A DNA stretch of 33,879 nt from Rhizobium sp. Q54 (GTDB taxonomy: Bacteria; Pseudomonadota; Alphaproteobacteria; UBA2966; CAIVPW01): NCBI GenBank assembly GCA_945904955.1, contig CAMDPO010000026.1, positions 1 to 33,879 of the forward strand. The letters are read 5' to 3'. The translations under genes and the position numbers were made by a program. Within the stretch, counting starts at the first letter, position 1; each line of letters starts with the position of its first letter. A model generated the notes under the pieces. The model ran no database searches. It saw nothing but the letters and a program-made list of their open reading frames with translations, and had not been told where the DNA came from. Of this stretch, positions 28,440 to 33,879 are shown piece by piece.

Positions 28440-28660
28440 GTGCGACGGCGACGTCGTCGAGAACGACGACAACACGCGCGCGGATGTCGATGTGCTGGTG
28501 GCGGCCGCTGACCTGGCGCCCACCGACCGCCCTCGACCTGTGCTGCGGCCAGGGTCGTCATTCACTGGAGCTCGCTCGGCGGCGCTTCAGCCGCGTCGTC
28601 GGCGTCGATCAGTCGCGCTACCTCGCGCGCCTGGTGCTCTGGTTCGAGGCAAAGAACTAG
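28440..28660 (+). pseudogene. SAM-dependent methyltransferase fragment
   Basis: Two frames give consecutive pieces: VENDDNTRADVDVLVAAADL with PTDR, and after a one-base shift near 28535 ALDLCCGQGRHSLELARR with FSRVVGVDQSRYLARL. The second contains the class I methyltransferase SAM-binding motif (LDLCCGQGRHS) and the acidic end of strand 2 (VVGVD). The gene stops soon after, so only about 70 residues around motif I remain. It is a decayed fragment, frameshifted and truncated at both ends. Confidence 0.6.
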
Positions 28661-28746
28661 CCTCGCGTCGCGATGAACTCGTCGTGACGGCCTAGCTTCG
28701 GCGCTCGCGGCAGCCCATCTTTGGCAGACACCGAAGGAGGAGTTCC

Positions 28747-29370
28747 ATGGCTGGATTCTGGGCGCTGCGCATCGAACCTGCGGACATGCCGGATCCCAAG
28801 TACGACCCGGCTCAGGCCGAAGGCGTCATCACAGCAAGAGCGGTGCTGGCCGGCGGCTGCTTCTGGTGCACCGAAGCCGTGTTCAAGGAGCTCGACGGTG
28901 TGTCCGCCGTCCGCTCCGGCTACGCCGGTGGCACGCGCGAGACCGCGAACTACGACGCGGTGTGCAGCGGTTCTACCGACCATGCCGAGGCGATCGAGGT
29001 CACCTACGATCCGCGCAAGACGTCGTTCGGACAGCTGCTGAAGATCTTCCTGTCCGTCGCCCACGACCCGACCCAGATGAATCGCCAGGGCAACGACCGC
29101 GGTCGCCAATACCGCTCGGCGGTCTTCTACGCGGATGACAACCAGCGCGAAGTGACGAAGCGCTACATCGCCCAGCTCGAGGCGGCCAAGGTCTACTCGG
29201 CGCCTGTCAAGACGACCCTCGAGCCCCTCAACGAGTTCTTCGTCGCCGAGGCGTATCATCAGGACTTCGCCGCGCGCAATCCGCGCCAGGGCTACGTCAT
29301 GGCGGTGGCGCGGCCCAAGGTCGAGGCGTTGCGCGAGAGCTTCGGCGCGAAGCTCAAGCGCTCAGCGTAG
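28747..29370 (+). CDS. msrA: Peptide methionine sulfoxide reductase MsrA
   Basis: A 207-residue enzyme that reduces methionine-S-sulfoxide in proteins. The active-site motif is GCFWCTEAVF with catalytic Cys38 and a second Cys41, and Cys73 in DAVCSGSTDHAEAIEV. YDPRKTSFGQLLKIFLS, HDPTQMNRQGNDRGRQYRS and YHQDF are conserved. A strong GAAGGAGG ribosome-binding site precedes the ATG. There is no signal peptide, so it acts in the cytoplasm. A PhyH-type oxygenase gene follows 14 bases later and may be cotranscribed. Confidence 0.94.
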   Translation: MAGFWALRIEPADMPDPKYDPAQAEGVITARAVLAGGCFWCTEAVFKELDGVSAVRSGYAGGTRETANYDAVCSGSTDHAEAIEVTYDPRKTSFGQLLKIFLSVAHDPTQMNRQGNDRGRQYRSAVFYADDNQREVTKRYIAQLEAAKVYSAPVKTTLEPLNEFFVAEAYHQDFAARNPRQGYVMAVARPKVEALRESFGAKLKRSA

Positions 29371-29384
29371 ACGAGGATGTTTGC

Positions 29385-30164
29385 TTGCTTAGCAACGCGG
29401 CCGTCGAACAGTTCGAGCGTGAGGGCTACCGAAGGATCGACGACGCCTTTCCGCGCGCGCTCGCCGACGAGGCCCGCGCCATCCTGTGGCGCGATACCGG
29501 TTGCGACGAGCGCGATCCCCGCACATGGACCCGGCCGGCGGTGCGCTTGGGCATGTACGCCCAGCAGCCATTCGTCCAGGCGGCGAACACGCCGGCCTTG
29601 CACGCCGCGTTCGAACGGTTGGTCGGCGAGGGGCGGTGGCTGCCGTGCGGCAGTGTAGGGACCTTTCCCGTGCGGTTTCCATCCGCGGTCGATATAGGCG
29701 ACGCCGGTTGGCATATAGACGTCAGCTTCGGCCTGGAGAGTCCCGATTTCCTGTCATGGCGCGCCAACGTTGCGTCGCGCGGTCGCGCGCTGTTGATGCT
29801 GTTCCTGTTTTCGGACGTGGGCGAGGACGACGCGCCCACGCGCCTGCGTCCTGGCTCGCATCGCGTCATTGCCCGAAGGCTCGCGCCCGCGGGCGAAGCC
29901 GGCATGACGCTCGGCGATCTCGCCCGCGAAGAATTCTCCGAGACGGCGCACCTGCCCGAGGCCCCGGCGAGCGGTCTGGCCGGCACCGTGTACCTGTACC
30001 ACCCGTTCCTGGTGCACGCGGCGCAGCCGCATCGCGGCACGCGACCGCGCTTCATCGCACAGCCGCCGCTGCTGCCCGCGGCGGGCGGGCTGTCGATCGC
30101 CCGCCGCGACGGCGACTACCCGCCTGTCGAGCGGGCGATCCGCGATGCGCTGGCGGAGTCCTAG
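29385..30164 (+). CDS. Phytanoyl-CoA dioxygenase (PhyH)-family protein
   Basis: A 259-residue Fe(II)/2-oxoglutarate-dependent oxygenase. The metal triad is visible as His110 and Asp112 (GWHIDVSF) and a distal His, probably His211 (LVHAAQPHRG), with Arg220 or Arg222 (TRPRF) for 2-oxoglutarate. RLRPGSHRV is a typical segment before the C-terminal strands. TTG start with GAGGA upstream. Substrate unknown. It ends in a four-base overlap with the convergent DUF1993 gene. Confidence 0.85.
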   Translation: MLSNAAVEQFEREGYRRIDDAFPRALADEARAILWRDTGCDERDPRTWTRPAVRLGMYAQQPFVQAANTPALHAAFERLVGEGRWLPCGSVGTFPVRFPSAVDIGDAGWHIDVSFGLESPDFLSWRANVASRGRALLMLFLFSDVGEDDAPTRLRPGSHRVIARRLAPAGEAGMTLGDLAREEFSETAHLPEAPASGLAGTVYLYHPFLVHAAQPHRGTRPRFIAQPPLLPAAGGLSIARRDGDYPPVERAIRDALAES

Positions 30165-30685
30165 ACGGCCGGCGGTTGCGCCCCGATGAAGTCGTCCTTG
30201 CCGACGTCCACGCCTGACTCGCGCAGGATCGCGTAGGCCGTTGTGACGTGGAAATAGAAGTTGGGGATGGCGCTCACCAGCAGGTAATCGCCCGCCGTCG
30301 CCCAAGTGCGCTTCTTGTTCACACCGGCCGGCACGACCAGCGGCTTGGTCTCGGAGCCTTCGAACTGCGCCGGCTTGAAGCCCTTGATGTAGTCGAGGGT
30401 CTTTTTGATGCGCGCCTTGCACTCGTCGAAAGTCTTCTCGTTGTCCTCGTACACCGGCGCCTCGACGCCGGCCATGCGCGCCGTAGCGCGCTTGGCGTGG
30501 TCGCTGCAGAACCGGATCTGGTTCACGAACGGCAGCATGTCGGGTGCCAGGCGGATCGACAGGTAGTTGTTCGGGTCGAACTTCTTGGCGGCCGCGTGGG
30601 CCGCGGCCTTGTCGAGCACGCCGAGCAGGTTGCCGAGCATGCGCTCGAACACGGCGACGGAGACTTGATGGACGGAAAGGGACAT
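30161..30685 (-). CDS. DUF1993 family protein
   Basis: A 174-residue helical protein: MSLSVHQVSVAVFERMLGNL, APDMLPFVNQIRFCSDHAKR (about 47-66), FDECKARIKKTLDYI and a C-terminal part with SAIPNFYFHVTTAYAILRE and VDVGKDDFIG. The four-helix, DinB-like arrangement and these motifs match DUF1993, whose function is unknown. It has no signal peptide. It is convergent with the PhyH gene and divergent from DoxX. Confidence 0.88.
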   Translation of the reverse strand: MSLSVHQVSVAVFERMLGNLLGVLDKAAAHAAAKKFDPNNYLSIRLAPDMLPFVNQIRFCSDHAKRATARMAGVEAPVYEDNEKTFDECKARIKKTLDYIKGFKPAQFEGSETKPLVVPAGVNKKRTWATAGDYLLVSAIPNFYFHVTTAYAILRESGVDVGKDDFIGAQPPAV

Positions 30686-30778
30686 GCGGCGGGGTTCCTT
30701 GACTTCGGTTCGATGGGTATCAATCTAGAGCAAGGCGCGGACTTGGCCATAGCCGGCCATCGCGCAGGGGGAACATAG

Positions 30779-31177
30779 ATGCGCCAGCGCTGGCTTCAAA
30801 TTTCGTTGTGGATCGCTCAGGTGTTGCTTGCCCTTGCCTACGGCTCGGCCGGGTACCTGAAGACCTTCACGCCTATCCCAGACCTCACGGCCATGATGGG
30901 CTGGCCCGGTGACTTCCCCGCCTGGTTCGTCCGATTCGTCGGGATTGCCGAGATCGCCGGCGCGGTCGGCATGATCCTGCCGGCGGCCACCCGCATCCTG
31001 CCGTGGCTCACCCCGCTCGCAGCGGCCGGCTTCTCTGTCGTTCAGATTGCGGCGATCGGTTTGCACGCTACGCGTGGCGAAACCGCCATGACGCTACCGA
31101 TCAATCTCCTGCTGCTCGGCCTGTCGCTGTTCGCGCTGTGGGGGCGCTGGCGCCGGTTGCCGATCGCACCGCGCTAG
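30779..31177 (+). CDS. DoxX-family membrane protein
   Basis: A 132-residue inner-membrane protein with four hydrophobic segments: about 7-25 (WIAQVLLALAYGSAGYLK), 50-68 (RFVGIAEIAGAVGMILPA), 75-95 and 103-122. The LAxxYGxxGYLK and GxAEIxGAxGLxLP patterns define the DoxX/DUF4149-like group. Members have been linked to redox and thiol balance, but the reaction is unknown. GGGGA precedes the ATG. It ends three bases from the convergent OsmC gene. Confidence 0.85.
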   Translation: MRQRWLQISLWIAQVLLALAYGSAGYLKTFTPIPDLTAMMGWPGDFPAWFVRFVGIAEIAGAVGMILPAATRILPWLTPLAAAGFSVVQIAAIGLHATRGETAMTLPINLLLLGLSLFALWGRWRRLPIAPR

Positions 31178-31180
31178 GCG

Positions 31181-31609
31181 CTATTCCAGCTTGGCGTCGA
31201 GGGTGATGGGCACCTTCAGGGCGCGCGAGATCGGGCAGCCGGCCTTGGTGCCGTTGGCGACTTCCTGGAACTTCTTGGCGTCGATCTTCGGCACCTTGGC
31301 CGACACCACCAAGTGCAGCCCGGTCAGCGTCGGCTTGCCGTCCACCGTGTCGAGGGTGACGGTGCCCTGGGCCGAGATGCGCTCCGGCGTGAAGCCGGCG
31401 TCGCCAAGGTCAGCGGACAAGGCCATGGCGTAGCAACCGGCTTCGGCAGCGGCGATCAGCTCTTCGGGGTTTGTGCCGGGCGCGTTCTCGAAGCGCATCG
31501 CGAACGAGTAGGGCGTGTTCTTCAGCGTGCCGCTGCCGGTGGCGAGGGTGCCCTTGCCGTCCTTGAGGCCACCGCTCCAGGTGGCGGACGCCGTGCGCTT
31601 GCTGGCCAT
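31181..31609 (-). CDS. osmC: OsmC-family hydroperoxide reductase
   Basis: A 142-residue protein: TASATWSGGLKDGKGTLA, PGTNPEELIAAAEAGCYAMAL with redox Cys59 and Glu49/Glu50, and NGTKAGCPISRAL with the second redox Cys125. OsmC enzymes reduce organic hydroperoxides using these two cysteines. AAGGAG precedes the ATG. Together with MsrA and DoxX nearby it gives this part of the window an oxidative-stress flavour. Confidence 0.93.
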   Translation of the reverse strand: MASKRTASATWSGGLKDGKGTLATGSGTLKNTPYSFAMRFENAPGTNPEELIAAAEAGCYAMALSADLGDAGFTPERISAQGTVTLDTVDGKPTLTGLHLVVSAKVPKIDAKKFQEVANGTKAGCPISRALKVPITLDAKLE

Positions 31610-31658
31610 GTCGAGAGCTCCTTGGTCGAAACCCAGCGCGTACTGTAGCCGCGAATCG

Positions 31659-31692
31659 ACACGGGCAGCCAGGAGGTCCCGGCTGCCCGTGT
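31659..31692 (-). terminator. Terminator of the glycine-zipper protein gene
   Basis: ACACGGGCAGCC (31659-31670) and GGCTGCCCGTGT (31681-31692) form a perfect 12-bp stem with a 10-nt loop. It lies about 20 bases past the stop at 31711; on the plus strand the stem is followed by TTCCCTT. Confidence 0.65.
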
Positions 31693-31710
31693 TTCCCTTG
31701 GGAGGGAGTC

Positions 31711-32397
31711 TTACAGACCGATGCGGTTCATGAAGCTCAGGTCATAGGACACGCCGCCGGGCGTGAACAGCGCCGGATCGGGCGACGGCAGCTCGTGCAC
31801 GTGTACGTCGCTGGCGCCATGCTTGCGCAGAATGAACATCGCCTTCTCCTGCTTGTCATTCTCCGGGCATGCGACCCACAGCAGGATGCCGCCGCGATCG
31901 AGCGCGCCTTGCAGCTGGTCGGCGTAGTTGCGACCGATGAAGCGGCCCAGCAACCCGCCGATCACGGCACCGCCGCCGCCCGCTGCGACTGCGGCGAGCA
32001 CCGCGAGACCCGCGGCGCCGCCGCTGAACACCACGGCGCCGGCCGCTGCGGTAGCGCCGAGGTAGGCGAGGCCACCGGCCAGTGCTGCCTTACCCTCGGT
32101 AACCGAGTCGCGATCGACATACGCCATGCGCGGGGCGCTGGCGTCGTCGAGACGATCGGTCTCGGATACGGCTTGCTCATAGCGATGGCGCAGTTTGTCC
32201 TCGATGGTGCGCTCGCTGGCGATCAGGCTGAGGCTGGCGCGGTCGAAGCCTTCCATCAGCAGTTCGTCGATCGCTGACTCAAGCGCCTTCGGGTCGTGAA
32301 ACACGCCGACGGCCTCGCACACGGTCGTCGCATCGGCGTCGACGCCGCTCCGGTACGCAGTCGAAGTCTCGAACGTTCTGTCCATGGATGCGGTCAT
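31711..32397 (-). CDS. Glycine-zipper stress-type protein
   Basis: A 228-residue protein. Residues about 28-55 ([21 protein letters not shown] then [11 protein letters not shown]) resemble the ferredoxin-like domain of YflT/DUF1269-type general stress proteins. A Gly/Ala-rich stretch (about 107-155, [20 protein letters not shown] and [20 protein letters not shown]) is a glycine-zipper membrane region. The C-terminal domain ends [13 protein letters not shown] and a short tail. AAAGGAG sits before the ATG at 32397; the 25-residue longer upstream reading lacks a site. Function unknown. Confidence 0.72.
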   Translation of the reverse strand: MTASMDRTFETSTAYRSGVDADATTVCEAVGVFHDPKALESAIDELLMEGFDRASLSLIASERTIEDKLRHRYEQAVSETDRLDDASAPRMAYVDRDSVTEGKAALAGGLAYLGATAAAGAVVFSGGAAGLAVLAAVAAGGGGAVIGGLLGRFIGRNYADQLQGALDRGGILLWVACPENDKQEKAMFILRKHGASDVHVHELPSPDPALFTPGGVSYDLSFMNRIGL

Positions 32398-32605
32398 ATT
32401 GCGTCTCCTTTGCTGGAACGTGGCAAAGGCTCTCGCGCCTTCCACGTGGCCACAAGAAGGGCGCCGTCGCACGGACGGCTCCCTTGCATACTCTTGGCTG
32501 CGCGGCGGGATTCCAGGCGCGGGGGACGTCCGCGCCTCGCGTCATCGTCGCGCCTCCAGAGAGGAGAGATGGCCCTGCGCCGCACCCGCATCAGCCAACC
32601 TGATG

Positions 32606-32656
32606 GCCACGCCGCCTAGCCCTTGGAGGTACTCCATAGGTAAAGTGCGGCGTGGC
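32606..32656 (+). promoter_or_regulatory. Leader hairpin upstream of rmlB
   Basis: GCCACGCCGC (32606-32615) pairs perfectly with GCGGCGTGGC (32647-32656), enclosing a smaller GGAG/CTCC hairpin. It ends 18 bases before the GTG start. The rest of the 32398-32674 gap shows no gene. Confidence 0.45.
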
Positions 32657-32674
32657 GGTTCAAGCGGGGGTTCG

Positions 32675-33736
32675 GTGACGCGCACGATCTTGGTTACCGG
32701 CGGATGCGGCTTCATCGGCTCCGCCGTTGTCCGGGCGTTGCTGGCGGATCCGGCCATTGCGGTCGTCAACCTCGACGCGCTCACCTACGCTGCCAATCCG
32801 CTGACGGCAGCGGCGCTGGAGCGCCTGCCGCGCTATCGCTTCGAGCGCGGTGACATCGGCGATGGTGCCCTGGTGCGGCGGCTTCTGACTCAGCACCGCC
32901 CGGACGCCATCGTGCACCTGGCAGCGGAGAGTCACGTCGACCGCTCGATCGACGACGCTGCGGCGTTCCTACGCACCAACATCACCGGCACCGCCGTCCT
33001 GCTCGAAGCAGCGGCGGCGTATTGGCAGGAGCCGGCCAACGCCGTGCGCGACCGGTTCCGCTTCGTGCATGTCTCCACCGACGAGGTCTACGGCAGCCTC
33101 GGCCCGAGCGGCCGCTCGGCGGAGGACGCCGCCCATGCGCCCAACTCGCCCTATGCGGCGAGCAAGGCCGCCGCCGACCACCTCGTGCGTGCGTGGCACC
33201 GCACGTACGGATTGCCCACAGTCACCAGCAACGGCTCCAACACCTACGGCCCCTATCAGTTTCCCGAGAAACTGATCCCGCTCACCATCGTCCGCGCCCT
33301 GCGCGGCGAGACGCTGCCGGTGTACGGCCGCGGCGAGAACGTGCGCGACTGGTTGCACGTTGACGACCACGCCGCGGCCCTCGTCCAGCTCCTCCAGCGC
33401 GGCCGGCCCGGCGAGCGCTACAACGTCGGCGGCGGCAACGAGCGGCGCAACATCGACGTCGTCAACACGGTCTGCGCCATGCTGGATGAGCTGGCGCCGG
33501 ATATCGGCGGTCCTCACGCGCGCCGCATCACCTTTGTCGCGGATCGGCCGGGGCATGACCTGCGCTACTCGGTGGATACCGGCAAGATTCGGGGTGAACT
33601 GGGTTGGCAACCACGCGTGCCGTTCGAGCGCGGCTTGCGCGACAAGATCGCATGGTATCTGGCCAATCGCCTTTGGTGGGAACCCGTCGCCGCGTGCACG
33701 GCCGGCGAGCGCCTCGGTCTGGCTCGCGCGCCCTAG
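32675..33736 (+). CDS. rmlB: dTDP-glucose 4,6-dehydratase
   Basis: A 353-residue extended SDR, the normal length when started at the GTG (GGGGG site five bases upstream). The NAD loop is TGGCGFIG (8-15). Catalytic Thr135-Asp136-Glu137 lie in HVSTDEVYG and the Tyr160/Lys164 pair in [48 protein letters not shown] and [11 protein letters not shown] are diagnostic. It converts dTDP-glucose to the 4-keto-6-deoxy sugar for rhamnose or related surface sugars. No rmlA, rmlC or rmlD is in the window; they may lie beyond the IS element. The stop codon is immediately next to the IS5-type end. Confidence 0.94.
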   Translation: MTRTILVTGGCGFIGSAVVRALLADPAIAVVNLDALTYAANPLTAAALERLPRYRFERGDIGDGALVRRLLTQHRPDAIVHLAAESHVDRSIDDAAAFLRTNITGTAVLLEAAAAYWQEPANAVRDRFRFVHVSTDEVYGSLGPSGRSAEDAAHAPNSPYAASKAAADHLVRAWHRTYGLPTVTSNGSNTYGPYQFPEKLIPLTIVRALRGETLPVYGRGENVRDWLHVDDHAAALVQLLQRGRPGERYNVGGGNERRNIDVVNTVCAMLDELAPDIGGPHARRITFVADRPGHDLRYSVDTGKIRGELGWQPRVPFERGLRDKIAWYLANRLWWEPVAACTAGERLGLARAP

Positions 33737-33879
33737 GGTCCGGACTCAATTGACCCAAGGGATCAAGGCGGCGGCGAGGTAGGCACCGCTGAGGTAGTTG
33801 CGGGCGAGCTTGTCGTAGCGGGTTGCGATGCGGCGCCAGTCCTTGAGACGGCACCACATGCGCTCGATCCGGTTGCGGT
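33737..33879 (-). mobile_element. IS5-type insertion sequence, one end
   Basis: Begins with GGTCCGGACTC directly after CTAG, followed by the transposase C-terminus read inwards. IS5-group (IS427-like) elements commonly target CTAG or TA sites and have G-rich ends, so the boundary is inferred at about 33737. The other end is outside the window. Confidence 0.6.
33746..33879 (-). CDS. IS5-family transposase, C-terminal part
   Basis: The minus-strand reading RNRIERMWCRLKDWRRIATR followed by YDKLARNYLS and ending ALIPWVN is the typical DDE transposase C-terminus of IS5/IS427-type elements. The catalytic Glu sits in the NRIERMW block. The N-terminal part lies beyond the right edge. Confidence 0.85.
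   Translation of the reverse strand, partial: RNRIERMWCRLKDWRRIATRYDKLARNYLSGAYLAAALIPWVN

Overview
The window looks like a chromosomal segment of a high-GC Alphaproteobacterium. Supporting features are an NDUFS4-type complex I accessory subunit, a SufS/SufU pair, a MocA/XdhC molybdenum-cofactor set, a two-domain cold-shock protein, a THI-box thiXYZ-type operon and dispersed palindromic repeats of the kind common in this class. Genus cannot be set from sequence reading alone. Both ends are cut insertion sequences: an IS3-type element at the left edge and an IS5-type element at the right edge.

Layout. 1-2.1 kb is a worn accessory zone: IS3 end, a broken PaaK-like ligase tail, and a copper-binding CusF-like protein with a possible MerR/CueR-type operator. 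2.2-6.6 kb is on the minus strand: HU, then a DUF1190 (YgiB) - glutathionylspermidine-synthase-like (YgiC) - DUF350 operon preceded by 11-bp phased repeats, an unrecognised exported protein and a small conserved protein. 6.8-10.5 kb is on the plus strand: a short-chain dehydrogenase broken by a stop codon, a secreted DUF1554/lectin-like protein and three tandem Rap1a/Tai-like secreted proteins. 10.5-16.1 kb is on the minus strand: SufS-SufU iron-sulphur genes, an outer-membrane barrel protein, and a molybdopterin-binding/cytidylyltransferase fusion with two XdhC-type proteins, which mature xanthine-oxidase-type enzymes not encoded here.

16.2-21.6 kb holds a Panacea-like protein, a ChaN-like protein, an NhaA antiporter carrying an in-frame copy of a palindromic repeat, a double cold-shock protein, a repeat cluster, a HicB-like protein whose HicA partner seems lost, and a solitary PD-(D/E)XK nuclease-like protein with an unrecognised C-terminal domain (the best candidate for an undescribed defence function). 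21.6-26.1 kb holds an SDR/Nudix pair and a TPP-riboswitch-controlled ABC importer for a thiamine pyrimidine precursor. 26.2-28.7 kb holds CorA, a DUF192 lipoprotein, tRNA-Pro, the NDUFS4 gene whose stop codon lies inside tRNA-Arg, and a methyltransferase remnant. 28.7-33.7 kb holds MsrA, a PhyH dioxygenase, DUF1993, DoxX, OsmC, a glycine-zipper stress-type protein and RmlB, whose stop codon abuts the IS5-type element.

The window is mostly ordinary chromosome with scattered decay (four or five broken genes) and repeat insertion. All family calls come from reading motifs; no database search was run.
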